Positions 27,601-41,500 of a stretch of DNA of 64,000 nucleotides are shown here, piece after piece. The position numbers and the translations under genes were made by a program. Source of the DNA: Heterocephalus glaber. Lineage: Eukaryota; Chordata; Mammalia; Rodentia; Bathyergidae. Numbering within the stretch: position 1 is the first letter of the stretch; each line of letters opens with the position of its first letter. Where the stretch lies: NCBI RefSeq assembly GCF_000247695.1, contig NW_004624855.1, positions 2,791,093 to 2,855,092 of the forward strand, written 5' to 3'. Below the pieces are notes generated by a model, which saw only the letters and a program-made list of their open reading frames with translations, was not told the DNA's origin and made no database searches.

Positions 27601-30600
27601 AGGCTTACCAGGGGTCAGAGAATTAGTGCAGAAAGAAATCAGAGACTGAGGCCTGAATCAGAAGCCTGCTGGCATGCTAGGCCTGCAGAATGGCATGCCA
27701 CTGATGACACACCCAGCTCTGGACCCCACGAAAATCTGTGTCACTAAAGAAAGCTACCAAAGCTGGGTGACTGTAGCATGTCTATAATCCCTGCCTCTGG
27801 GAAACTGAAGGAGGTGGATCACAAGTTTGTACCCAGCCTGGGAAACTTAGCAGTTCAGCAAAACCATGTTTCAAAATTTTAAAAGGGCAGGGAGTATATA
27901 GTTCAATGCATAGGCCATGGGTTCAATTCCCAGTTTGGGGTGCAGGGGGGCATCTACAGCCTCTTTCATGCATGAAGACCAAGGAGAGGACAGAAGGCCT
28001 GCTGCCACCAGAAGTAAGCAGATGTGTATGGTGACTGCATCCAAAGGCTCACATCCACTAGAGTGAGCAGAAGCCCATCAATAATGAACAGAAGGCAGTG
28101 AGGACACACAATGAGTGTCAAGGACACATCAACATAGTTTTTTTGCCTACAAAACTTATAAATGTGGAAAAATAATACCCTGTTAAGTATGTTAGAAGAG
28201 TCTCAAATTAATAATTTTTTTAAAAAGGACACAAAAGAAAGGAACAAGGGGCAGCTGTGATAAGCCAGACCATCCCATAAGCAGGTATCAGAGACAAACT
28301 GGAACTTTGTATGAAGAAGAGCACAGAGTCACAAAAGCACATTCTTGTGTAAAATGGTCCTTTTGCAAATAGGGTTTGGAAGGCAAAAGGCCCATGGCTG
28401 GTCAGTGACAACACAGTGCATTGGAAGAACAGCATTCCTGTGCCCACAACCTACAGAAACCATGCGGGATGATGCGTGTGCACGGGGGCCTCACCCAAGC
28501 ACCAATCATGTGACTGCAATGGGGACTTTCCCAAGCAGCAGAGAAAGGTTTTGGTTCTCATCTCACAACTTCCTTTGGGCCAAGTGACAATGCTACAAAA
28601 ATCCTCCAAAATCCTCAAGAACCAGAGCTGTCCTGGGAAGTCCATGGAGCAGATAAATGTATCTGCATCCTTCACAGATCCTGGGCTGTGTCTTGTACAC
28701 AATGATGCTTGGGAGAGTAGAGGGGCTGACTGCCACCCCTCAGTTTCCTATAAGGAACTCAGCCTGGAGAACCAGCTCAAGCCAGCACTGGACACAGCAA
28801 CAGAAATTCCCCACAAGGTCTCTGATCTGGAGACCAGAGCATGTGCCGCTATGGAGGAAATCAATCTCCTCTTCAGCACACATGGATGAGTTTAACCATG
28901 GCTCCAAGGGTTCAACTACTGAAGCCCAAGGATCGTTTACTGAAGCACTTTGCCCACACAGAGCAGCTACAGAGGAGTGCCTGTGTCTGTGTCCTAGGAA
29001 AGCTCTGGAACCAGCAACATAAGAGCAATTCCCCTAACATGGTATGTTCCGCAACAAGGAACCAGAGGACACGAGGAATAGTCATGTCACAACTGCTAAT
29101 TATGTGACTCATCTTCTCTGACTTAGATGTGATCTCCACCTTACAGATACAACTGGATTCTACATACCTAACACAGAGCTGCTAAAAGGGTAACACCAAT
29201 GAGGCACTACCTGTAATCCCAGCACTTGGGATGCTGAGGCAGGAGGATCACTGTGAGTTCAAGGCCAGACTAGACTACATTACTAGTTCAAGGACAGCCT
29301 GAACTGCCCAGGAGACCCTATCTCAAAAAAAAAAAAAAAAAAAAAGACAGATATGATTTGAGGCTCAGCCCTACCAGCCTCCCCAGCCCTTGGCTGAAGG
29401 AGAACAGTGCCCACAGGAATAATCAAGTAAAAAAACCTTTTTTTATATTTCTAAACAGAGCACAAAGTCTGACACGTACTAGGCATCAGACAGTTCTCAT
29501 TAAACTCTGGTAAGATGAGCCCAAGGCAACACAGCTAGAAGATGATAATGCTGGTCTCAAATGTAGGTATTTCACCTCCCAATTCAATGCTCCTTATAAT
29601 TTATGCTTATACACAAGGAGGGAAAAAGGGCCACAACACAATTAGTTGGCAATTAGAATACAGTTAACAGTATTCAGGGACAACTGTCCCTAGAACACAA
29701 GGCTGAGGTCAGCAGGCTACCTGAGTGGCGAGCCAGGGTGGACAGGTCGTAGCGCTTCTTCCCATCGCTGGCACCACAGAGGAGGTCTTCCTTCTCTTTG
29801 ACACAGGCGTACTTTGTGTCCCACGTGAAGAAGTAGGTGCAATCTACCTCCCCTGTGAACACAGGTTCTCCTTTCCCATCATTCCCTGCACAGTGTGAGA
29901 GGAAAACATAAGACTGTCGTGCAGCCATGACGGAGGAACATCTCAGGAGCAAGAATAGGACAAGGATGACTATCTAGCTTCAACAGTCAAGTGCAGACTC
30001 CATAGAGAACTTGGGGATTAGAATGACATCTGTTAAGCTTCAGACACTCAAACATAAACCCTCACCACCATGGTAGAGTGGTATCAAGTAGTCAAGTAGG
30101 CATCACAGAAAGCTGTGCACAATACCGAACAAAGAGAAGAGCCCCATGGAGGCGTGTGCTGGCAGGACTTTAGTAAACCCACAATGGGCTTGTGAACATC
30201 TCAGGATGAGACTAGGGGTTTTCAGAAAGCAAGACAGCTCTGACACAACTGTGACCAAGATGAGTCCCCCAGGACTCATCCCAACAATGGAAGCAAAAGA
30301 ACAGAAAACATCTGGTGGTGGCTCTGACTGAGGTGTGCTGAGTCCACGTCAACCCCATGGCTCAGGGCACACCTCCAAACGCTGCCAAACTCTGTGACTT
30401 GCCAATATGTGTGTCTATGACACCCAAATAGAATTAATAGACGTCTCTTCCAACACCCACATAAGTTTCCCATTCATCAGCTGGGACACCTCAGCGCTAG
30501 TCTTAAAACTCACTCTTCATGGGCTGCTTCCCTACCCCACATGGCCTGGACTTCTATAGACACTGTTGACCCTGCCACCCTGGAAATCCTGTCCCCTCAC

Positions 30601-33600
30601 CCACTGATGAGCTGCTGACACAAACCTCCCCTTTCTTCACCCATGATGGTTTCATACTCCTTGCTTACAGCTCCTGCTTGATCAGCCTATCTCCTTGAGG
30701 TCTGCTGTCCTGAGCTGCTTAATGTTCTAAGGGAAATAAGATTTTGATTGTCATTTCTACTAAATCTTGAATGCAATTACCTTTAGGTGAGTATAATGCC
30801 AGCAATGGCAGCTAACCTCTACCAAGCATACTCAGAGCCAGGCGCCAAGCTAAAGATCTCCTATGATTTCATAGCTAGAAAGGAGGGGAGCCAGTTAAAT
30901 CTCACTGGTCTAGCCCCAGACTCAAGCTCATAACCATAGGACAAGACCTCCCCACTCTACTGTAAGACTACTTTTCTTCTTTTTTTCCACTCATATATGT
31001 GTGTGTGTATGTGGTTTTTTCTCCTGTGTTTTTTGTTGGTGAGTTATTCGGTTTTGTATTTAATAATTACCTGAAGCCATTCTCTTTAAGAAAGCATGAC
31101 CCCTACCTCCCTTTCTCAGACACAGTCCATGACCCAGAGGCCATTCTCCTTAGCTAGGACCCTCCTGCCCACGTGTGCCCTGTTCAGCAACAACACTCAC
31201 TTTCCTGCTTCCAAGCTGACCACAGAGTTTACAAATTTGGTTCATTCCTACTGGATTTGCAGCTTAAGCTTACAGACTATTTCACTATTTGGAAAAGACT
31301 TTTTTCCGTAACTTGAAACATTCACTGTGCTTTCTTTACCAGATAAGCTTGCAAACAAGTGAATTAAACAAGGAATGGGTCTAGAACTCTTTTTGAAAGG
31401 AGGGTCCTCACACTGAGCTACATCTCCAGCCCTTCATTAATTTTTTTTTTTTTTAAGACATGGTCTAACGCTGCACCTGCATGGCAAGCCCACGGTCCTG
31501 AGTTCGATTCCTAGTACTGAAAGGAAGAAAAATAGACATGGTCTAACTAAGCTGCTCAGGCTCAGCTGAAACTTGCAACTCTCCTGCCCCCAGCTTCCCA
31601 CAGGGCTGGTATTATAGACCTGTGCCACAAGGCCCAGCTCATTCTTTTTTATTTTTTTATTTCTTGCAATACTGAGGATTAAACCCAGGGAGTGCTGAGC
31701 TATATCTTCAGCCCTTTTGTTTTTCCTTTGAGACAGGATCTTGCTAAGTTGCCCAGGCTGGCCTTGGACTTTCCATTTTCCTGCCTCTCACCCTCCCAAG
31801 TAACTGAGATTACAGGCATGTGCCACCCAGCTGGCTTCATGCTATTTTTTAGCTGGTTTTTATACCTGAAACTAATGATCTGCAGGGAGTTCATCTGAAA
31901 CAACCACTGGGATTCATTTCACCTATACTCTTTAATTTCTCAAGGAATTTTAGCAAACCATTAAGCTAGGACTCCCCGCTATAACCATTCATTTTCAAAC
32001 ACAATGGCTATGCCTTCAGAGATCACTCATCCTGGAGCCAGTAATTCCTGTCTACCTCTCAACGGGAGTTTTTCACAACCTCTCCCTCATACATAGGCTC
32101 CTGGGACGTTAGCCTGACTTCCCAAGCTCTGGTTCATTCCCTTGCATACCACCTTATGTGGCCTTATAGTGTCTGGCTTCCATGTCCAGTTAAAGGGGAA
32201 GGGAGCTTTTCCAACAAAACCCAGGAAGGCATTCTCCACCTAAGCAGCAGCAGCAACATTAATTCCTTCATTAGCCTATGGCAACAATGCCAAACTCCCT
32301 CATTTTCCCTCTAAGTAAACTCCATTTCCTGGGTTTCCTGCCTGTAGGGTAGACCAAATGACTTCACTCTGGCTCACTTAAAAAAAAATGCTGTTCCTAT
32401 TCTTCACAGACTTTAGAAGACAGCAATACAAGATGGAAAGAGAACAGGTCCTTGGGCCACATGGAGCAGAGGCCACACCTCCAGCCCTGTCCCCAACAAC
32501 CTGCATTGAATTAAAGGAAATATATCTTTAATGTACTGAACCACTTGAATTTGTGCATAGTTTGTTTGATTTTTTTTTTTTGCCTGTTCTAGCATATTGT
32601 ACTCTTCTCAAAAAACTACCTGATGGCCTCATTTGACAGAATCAACAACAATATGGCATCATATTTACAGCAAGCTAGATATAAGTTATTGAAACAAATG
32701 GCAAAACAATATCATGGCCAAAAGAATCTATGCACCTTTGAGTCTTGAAAATGCACAAACCTTAGATTCATAAGTAATTCCTAGAAATCCAACTTGAACT
32801 GTAAAACATACTTGCCTGTATGACATAGCCAATTAATTTATCACCCACTTATACCCAAAAATATATTACATGTCCCCAGTAAACACAGACTGCACCAAGG
32901 AATTTTACCTGAAAAATCAATTCAAATTTGAATGAAGTAATTTTATAATAATAGCATGTTTGGCAGTGTGGAGTACTGAATCACAGACTGGAAAGGAATT
33001 GGAAATACTTTATAATCCAACTCCTGCGCAAGAGGAGGCTTAAAACTCACCATCCAAGCACCTAACACCTCTCCATCCATGCACCTTGTAATAATCTTAT
33101 AAAACATTGATTTCTTTTTTAAAAAGTTTTTGTACCAGAGATTTGTTCATTTTATCAGGTCCGCTAATGGTACTGAGGTCACAGAAAGAAATGTTCTCAC
33201 TGGGCGCTGGGGCTGGGTGATGCAACCCATCCATTTCACTGGGTTCATAAGAAGCAAAATCTGGGGGAGTGAAGCAGGGAATGATTAAGGTATGTGCATG
33301 TACAAATCTGCCAGAAGGAAACCCATTAATCTGTATAAGTAATGTGCACTAACACAAAATGTGGGGAGAGTTTTTTTTTTAATGAGACAAATCAGGCAGA
33401 ACATTAACATCTGCCAGAGTGGCTGGTACACATGCCTTCACTGTAATACAGTCCTACCTTATATTTGAAAACTTTCATAATACAAAAGAAAAAAAGGGAA
33501 GGGGTTGTTTCCAGCCCAACACATTCAACCTTAGCTTTCCAGGATCAACTCCTCACTGCACACGGCCTTTCCTCTCAGTCCTTTCCTCCTCATCACCCCC

Positions 33601-35469
33601 TAGTCTGTCTGCATCTTCTGGGGCCATAAATCTGACTTCCCAGTATCCCCAAGAGAGAGGGACCCATGTTCAAAGACCTCAGCTCAGTCATCAATAAAAA
33701 CCTGTACAGAGCAGGAACACAGGAGACTCAGACCAAAGAGGCTGACTGGCAGTGCAGCAGTACAGGGCGGCAGGAGAAAGAGAATCCATGAGGTCTAACA
33801 CCCACCCTGGGGTGCCTGACAGCCAGGACAGGGATGAAGAAGAAGGCTACACTGCCAAGACACTGGGAACACAGAGCACAGGGAGTTGGAATCAAAATTC
33901 AGAGATGGAATCCTTACAGTGGGTGCAGAACTGGCAAGGTCAAGGAATAAAGATGGTGAACCTGAGGAGGGGTAGGGCGCACACAAAAGCGACTGTGACT
34001 CCTCTCATACACATCAGAGGCACATTGTGGCCTTACTGAGATGTCCAGGACTTCATGCTGCATCTAGATTGAGCCAGCTCCCTGCAGGTCACGGCATGCA
34101 GGCCTCCCTCACCTCTCCAGACCCACATTAGCATGCAAGTTTCTGCTTGTTTAGACCCTGAGTTCCAGGTCCCAGGCCCCAGACCCCTGGCTTGCTGCCC
34201 CTCATCCTGCAGCTGAAGCAGTGCCTGCTTCTCTGAGGGGCCTGACTCATGGCTGTCCCAGAAACAGCCCATCCTGGCCTCAGGGCCTCCTTCCTGTTGA
34301 AGGGCAGGGTGATGACACTTGGCAGGAGTTTGGTCCTGAAGGCAACATCCTGCACTTTAATGGAGCCCTTACCTCTCTTGGTTTCTCATCTGTGAATCCC
34401 CAGAGGCCATCTGTTACCAGGCACCCTCAAATAGGCACTAAAAATGCCTGTATCATGAGTGATAAGAACTAGAATCCAGGAGCAGCAGAGCCACACATAG
34501 GAGAAAGAAGGATGAAGAGCACAGCAGATGCTCCGAATGACTGTCCCCAAGGGCCCTGGGAGCCTGTATATGTGACCAAGAGCCATCTCCACTGCATCAC
34601 CCGCTCATTCTTTTCCTATCTGCTAGAAAGTTTATAAGTGCTCAGCACTACAATCAATCATGCCCATCTCCATGGCATATGTGAGCTTCCTGCGCAGCTG
34701 CTTCTTCAAGACCCTAGAGTGAATCACATAGGAACAAGCCCCACAAGCGCACTGCCATAGAAACACACAAAGCAAACGGAAGGAAGGGCAGAGAGACCCA
34801 TCCTCAGGGCGGGGCAGCCATGTGTGCTCAGACCAGTAGCACACAGATCAGGCTGGAACCAGGCTGGCCCCAGATCGAGAGCTCAGTGCAAAGGTGGGAC
34901 AGCACTGGGGCAACAGGGAGTACGCCATTTGGCCCATAGACAGGACAGGTGTTGGTGATGATGCCATCCTATCCCTCTCCACAGGTGCCAAATGTGACTG
35001 AAATCTTCAAGACAGAGAGGGTAGCACAGTAACTCAAGGCTGCTGCTTGCAACCACCCAGAGAACCCAGACCTTCTGCTAAAACTTGCTCAGTGGCATTC
35101 TGCAATCCCCAAATCCAAACTCTATCACTGGGTCACTGTTCTGAAAAAAGGGTTATCTTGCAACTCAGGATAGGAAAAAAGAGGCACCTACTTGAGGCTG
35201 GTTAAGGGACACTACCTCACTGGGGCTGTCCTGGCTGTAGTGTGTGTACCCTCAAACTTGAGGCAGAAACTCTCTCTCAGCAAGCACGGGCCTGGGCCTG
35301 TCCCCAAGACAAACACAGAGAGCAGAGGAAAATGGAAACAGGATGTGTGTGTTGTTGAGGGCAGGGAGGACATCACTCAAACAGAAAAACGCAGACTGGG
35401 GACCAGACGTGGCCAGGTTAAAAGGAAGATGTTTTAGTGTTTCATTCAGTGTTCTACTTTCAGAAGACA

Positions 35470-35524
<55 letters not shown>

Positions 35525-38500
35525 GCAAAATGTAGAGGCTGAGCCCCTGTGCACTCACCTGCAGTTTGATTACACTCAAAGTTGATGACACTCATCCGCT
35601 GGAAGCCTGAGCTGCACTCCTCGCCTCCAAAATATATCAGGGTGAGGTCTCCATCAGAGTACCTAGAGTTTTCCGAATAGGCAAATGTGTTTTGTAGAAC
35701 CAACAAATAAACTTGAACTTTAAAAAATTGCTACATTAAGCCATCAACAAATCTTGACTGACATAAAACAGCAAGCTCTCCAGCCAGCTGGGGAAAACAT
35801 CCTAGGAAATGAGCTCCAAATAACACAGGCACAGGCTTCAAATAACAATGGGCTGCAGGAGAATGTTGACAAGTTTTGCTGTGAGCACAAAGACTTATCT
35901 TGCTCTCACTTTTGGATTTCATACAAAATAAATAACACCCAAGGATCAGACAGATGTTTTTTAGCCACCACCCTAAGTGCAATCTCACCTGAAGGACTCT
36001 GGATAAGACTTGTTTCAGAGAACTATGTCTTTACACTGCTTTAGTGACAGTAATTACTACAGGAATACACTAAGTAGGTCTAAAGAATGTGTCAAGTCAA
36101 TTTGTTCAACTGCTTATAACTTTTATATAGGGCTAACAGCACCCTCAAACTACTAGAGAAATACCAAAAGTCAAAAACATAAATTCGAGGGGGCGTTGAG
36201 ACAGTAGTTCAGGGTCGCCTTGAACTCACTATGTAGCTCAGCCTGGCCTCAAACTCACAGTGATCCTCCTGCCTCAGCCTCCCGAGTACTGGGATTACAG
36301 CCCTGAGCCACCACGCCCGGCTCAAAAACATAAATTTTAAAATGCTAACTAACAGATGCTAACTATAAACTAGTGAAGTAAATTTCCTACACTATAGTTC
36401 TTTACACAAAAATAGATTTACAAGACAAACAGTTCTAACAGATGCACTCTTATTGTAAAGTCAGGAAAAGCATCCAGCTGTTTAGTGACAAATGGCAACA
36501 GGCCTAAGTAAGAGGAAGGAGTGCTGGCTTCACTGACTTTCCTGCACTTGGGGAAAGTGGGAGGAATAAGGGGGCTGGGACTGAATTATGTCTCACAAGC
36601 ACACACACAATGCACTCAACAGCCACGTGCATGCATGTGTGCACAGGGGCTGCTGACACACCGGAGGGTCTGGTTCTTCGGCCTTCCTGCTATCTTGACT
36701 TGAGTGGAATCAATCTTCTTTACTTGACAAACTGCAGCCTCTTTCTTATTACAGGAGCGGGTCTTGGCTTCTCCACAGACATTTAAATAAAATGTATATT
36801 CTTTTCCATCAGAAGCATAGGACCCTATAGAAGGAAATAAACATGAAAGGCTTGTTTGCAATGACAGCTATCCCAAAGTGAAGCAATCCAGCAGTCCAAC
36901 CCAAATCCCAATTCCAAACCCAGATGAGCAGGGCCCGAGACAGTGCTCTCAACCCCTCCATGGCCACCTCACTCCCTGTCCCTCCCTTTCTTCCTGAGTG
37001 GCACCAGAAGTCTTGCCAACCACAGGCACCTGCTCACCTCCGGGCTGGGTGAGAGGGCGGAGGTCAATGGCAATGTCATGCTGCCCACTGCTCAGGGCAC
37101 AGGTGCTGCTCTCCAGATAGTCCCTGTGGCAGGCATACTCAGTGATCCATTCAACTTCATATCGGCAATTGGACTTGGCAGTGAGCTTGGGGATGGTGCC
37201 CTATCAGGAACAATGGGAAATGAATAAAATGGAAGTTTTCAATGCAGCTTAAAAGTGTAGATTTTTCCATGCTTTTGAAAAGCTCAGGTGGGCTGTTGGG
37301 TTTTTACATTTTTTTTTTCTGTTCCTGGTGTTTGAATCATAATTCCCCATTATGCATTTTGATTATATGATGTATAATACCTCCATTTACTTTTGTAACT
37401 TTTTACTTCAACTCTTTTTTTCTGTATTTGACTTATAACAATGCCACTGACTTATAACTCCACTCCTTTCACAGTAACACTCAAGCCCACAAACCCATAC
37501 TGAACTCAGCATCACCTGAGAACCACGGCGACCTTGGCAAGCAGTAAGGAGTGATGAGGGGTACATGGCTCGTCTGAACCCCAACACCAAGTAAACAGGT
37601 GTACTCATCCAAGAAGATGGTCTGCAACCCCTTTCTAAGGCTGACAAAGGGGCTGGCGCCACTTCATCTGTATTCAAATCTACTGGGGGTCTAGGGATTT
37701 AGCTCAGAGGCACTGCACCTGTCTTGTAAGCGTAAGATCCTGAGTTTGACCCTTGGTACCACAAAAACAAAATCTACTGGGGTCGGGGAGATACCACCCA
37801 AACACAGGTCTAGATTCTGCCATTGTTATGGTTTACATCTACATGTCCCCCAAGACCCTCATGCAGTCACAACCAGGGCTTTTGGAAGGCGACTGGACTA
37901 TGGGGAAACTACAGCTCACTTGCTGTTAGGTGATGGGCGTGGTTAGAAGCAAATCACCAGGGATCAGGCCTGGAAGAGTATAATCTCCCTGCTGGCTCTT
38001 CCCTTCTCTCTCTGCTTCCGGGCCACCATAACCTAAGAGCTTTCCTCTGCTATGTCCCTCTGCCATGCCATTCCTGCCCTGAAGCCAGCCAACCAGGGAC
38101 TGTAAATGTGAGCCAAAATAAGCCACTCTTCCTCTAATTGATGGGTAATGGATATTTTGTACCAGTAACAAAAAAAGTGACTAAGGCATCCACTATGCTG
38201 CCTTCACAACTGGGCCCTAATGAAGCCCAGATTCATTACTAAGCCACTGTTTCTTTTTAACCCTCTTAGGAAGAAATGCTTCACTAGGAAGAATTGCCTA
38301 GCTGCTTATGGAACTGTCAGTCACAATACAAAGCGCCAGGTTTACAACAGGTCACAGGATGAGTAAGGTGCAGAGCTACAGACTCCACCCCGCCCCTCCC
38401 ACCCCATCAGACTCAAAACCAATGCTGTTCCTCAACCCTGAGGTCAGTGTGTCTGCCACAAAGTGACACACAGCCATGTGCTAAGTGAGAGAACCTACCA

Positions 38501-41500
38501 ACAAAAGCCAATATTATAGGCTACATGTAAGTAAAGGGTCCACAAAAGGCAAATTCACAGAGACAGAAAGTAGACTCAAGGTTGTGTGGCTGCCCGGACA
38601 GGGGTGGCAATGGACTGTGACGGCTGATGGGCACAAGGTTTCCTTTTGGGATGATGGAAATGTGGTGAAAGTTGCACAATTCGGTAAAAAAAAAAACTAA
38701 GAATCATTGAATACTACTTAAAATGGGTAGATTTTATAGGATGTATATTCAATGAACCTTTTTAAAAAAGATCTATATGATAAGATAATGTTTACTAAAT
38801 ACTAGCTGCCAAAAGCATTCAACAAGCCAACACAGATGCTTAAATAAACCCCCTAAGCACTGCAGTGTCCAAGGACGAGTAACACTAGTTCTGCCCAGGG
38901 AACAGTTCTGCTGGAAAGGAACCCCAAGCAGTACAACAACGTATCAGCCTCCTCTCTGAACACCCAGAAATGCTTCAAAGCCCTTGGAGGAAAAGGAGAG
39001 AAACTCCCAATTCTTGTAACTTAGTGTTAAATGATTATTAGCAAATACACAATAAACAAAAGGGAAAATTCTTTAAAAAAATAAACCAGTGCCAAGATGT
39101 TAATATAAAAGGCTTCAATCTACAGCACATCTATATTTTTATGGTGATACAGAAATACATTTTATTATCAAGCTTTTTGAGAATATTCACATCACATCTA
39201 TTATAGGTGCAATATAAGGTATAATTAAATATTCCTCCACATTCAGTTCAGAACATAAGACAAGATGGTCTCATTAGGCTGATATCACAGGGACAAGGGA
39301 GGCTGGGGACATTAAACTCCAAAAAGCTGAGCTTGGACTTGATTTGTCTCCAGATCCACACACCAGCACGCCAGTGGCCAGTCTGAAACCAGGGGAAATT
39401 CCACATTTCTTTGGGGGCAGGGGAGTGTGGTTTTCTGGCAAAAGAATTCAGGCCCTCCTTATTAGAATGGCAGAAATAAAGAAAAGGCCTGCCCCTTCCT
39501 CCCAGGGGATGACTCCATCCCATCAGCACCAGCTCCCTGTCCAGACACTTCCACCACACACCAACTTATACACACGTCACTGGGTGAGGTGGTCTCAAGA
39601 CATATAAGACTCAGCCCTCAAGGAGTTTACAAGTGTGCTACAGATGCACAAAACAAGCTGGGCTGTGGTGATGCAGGCCTGCAAACCCAGCACTCTAGAG
39701 GCTGAGGCAGGAGGATCACCTCAAATTCAAGGCCAGCCTGGTCTACACAGTGAGTTCAAGGCCAGCCTAAACTACACAGTGAGACCCTGTCTCAAAATAC
39801 CAAAAAAATAAAAAGAGAAGACTGGAAAAACACCGCGAGGGGACTAGGCGTGTGGTATAGCACCCACTAGCATGTAGAGACCCTGGGTTGTATCTCCAGC
39901 ACTGCAAAAACAAAAAATAAAAAGCAGCTACGTGACAGAGTGATAAATCTGCCTGTGAAGGGGAACTACAGACAGGGCAGGGCCGTGGGGTACAAACTAG
40001 GGAAGATAAAAAACTCCCCCTACAAGAAATCCCAGGCTTGAGGTTATACCTAGAGTTTTTCAACTATTTGCTAAAATCAACCCAACAGCAACAACAAAAA
40101 ATACAGTGAAACCTCAGTTCAGGAACTTAATTCTTTTCACGATTCTGTTTGCAAACCACAAATTCAAAGCTTAGGTTCCACATTGACCTTATGGGGAAAT
40201 TTGATTTAGTTCTCGTCTAATTCAAGTTGGGACCAGAACTGTGGAAAGAATTAAGTTCGTGAACTGAGGTACTATATCTGTTTGTGATCCACTCAAAATC
40301 ATCACAGGCATCACCTGTCTCATAAGTGCAAGGTCCTAAGTTCAATCCCCAGTCCCCAAAAGAAAAAAAAAAATCATCACAGGCAGACTGGAACAAAATA
40401 TCCCAATATCCCACGATCCGCATGGTGGCCTCTCCCAGCTGGGGTGACAGAGCTCCCTCTGCACAGAGCCACAAGGGGCAGCCAGGGCTCTCCAAGAGGC
40501 TGTGTCCATCCTGGCATCCCTTCCCCTTCTCCAGCCCAAGACCTCACTGGATGGTTCGCCCTTCCCTGCACCAGCCTACCTGCTCCAAACCCAGAAGCAT
40601 GGTCACTTAGGCAACTGGGGCTGAAATTCGCAGTTTAAATTCTCCTTGAGACAAGCCACTCACCTCTCTCCGCTCAGAAGGGCACACAAATGTAATTGTC
40701 ACTGCAGGGCTATGACCATCGCAGAAGTCTGGCTTTCCTGCCCCTTCCTTCACATAAGTCAGGACAAGTCTGCAGGATCCACATGGAGAAAAAGTATGTC
40801 AGAAGTGTCAATTACATTCAAATTAATGCAATGCCCTGAGCAGTCAGCCTGTTCACACAGAGAGAAGCTAACAGAAGAAACATAAACTATAAAAGAAGCT
40901 AGAAGGTAAAGTAATGATTTCATTTCCATTTTTTAAAAAAATACTCAAAAGTAAACTGGAAAGAGTACCATTATTAAAAGTAAAATAAATATCCCTGGTA
41001 CAAAAAAAAAAGTAAAATAAATAAAACAACTAATACATAAACTGAAAATACTAGAAGAGCTGTTTGAATAATAAAAACATTTTTTGTAGGTGACCTAACC
41101 AAAACTGAGCACAGCCAAGCTGCTCAAGTGCATTTTTGCCCACAAGGCTGCTCAATCTTTTCCTTTTCTTTTTTTTTTTTTCCAGTACTGAGGATTGAAC
41201 CCAAGGCTTTCACACTGATTTACACCTCTACTCCTGTTCCTAAGTTGCCCAGAGTGGGGCTGAAGTTGCAATCCTCCTGCCTCAGCCTCCCAGAGTGCTG
41301 GGATTACAGGCACGCACTACCATGTCCAGGTCTTTTTCTCTATGAACAACTCTAGATACTTTTTTTTAACCTGAAGAGAGGCCAGTGCACCTGCCCAGCA
41401 GTCACAGCTGGAGCTTCTCCTGTGCCCAGTTCTGGTCAGAGGGCTCCTGTCCTTACAAGGGAATGTGCCCACGGGTCTCATGCATGGCAACACAAGTGCT

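Noticed and set aside
28340..29140. Several overlapping frames of 75-137 codons on both strands in intron 11
   Set aside because: They overlap each other in opposite directions and lack known motifs. Chance open frames are likely.
35252..35585. Frames with Arg-Glu or Ser-Leu repeats
   Set aside because: They are direct translations of the (CT)25 microsatellite.
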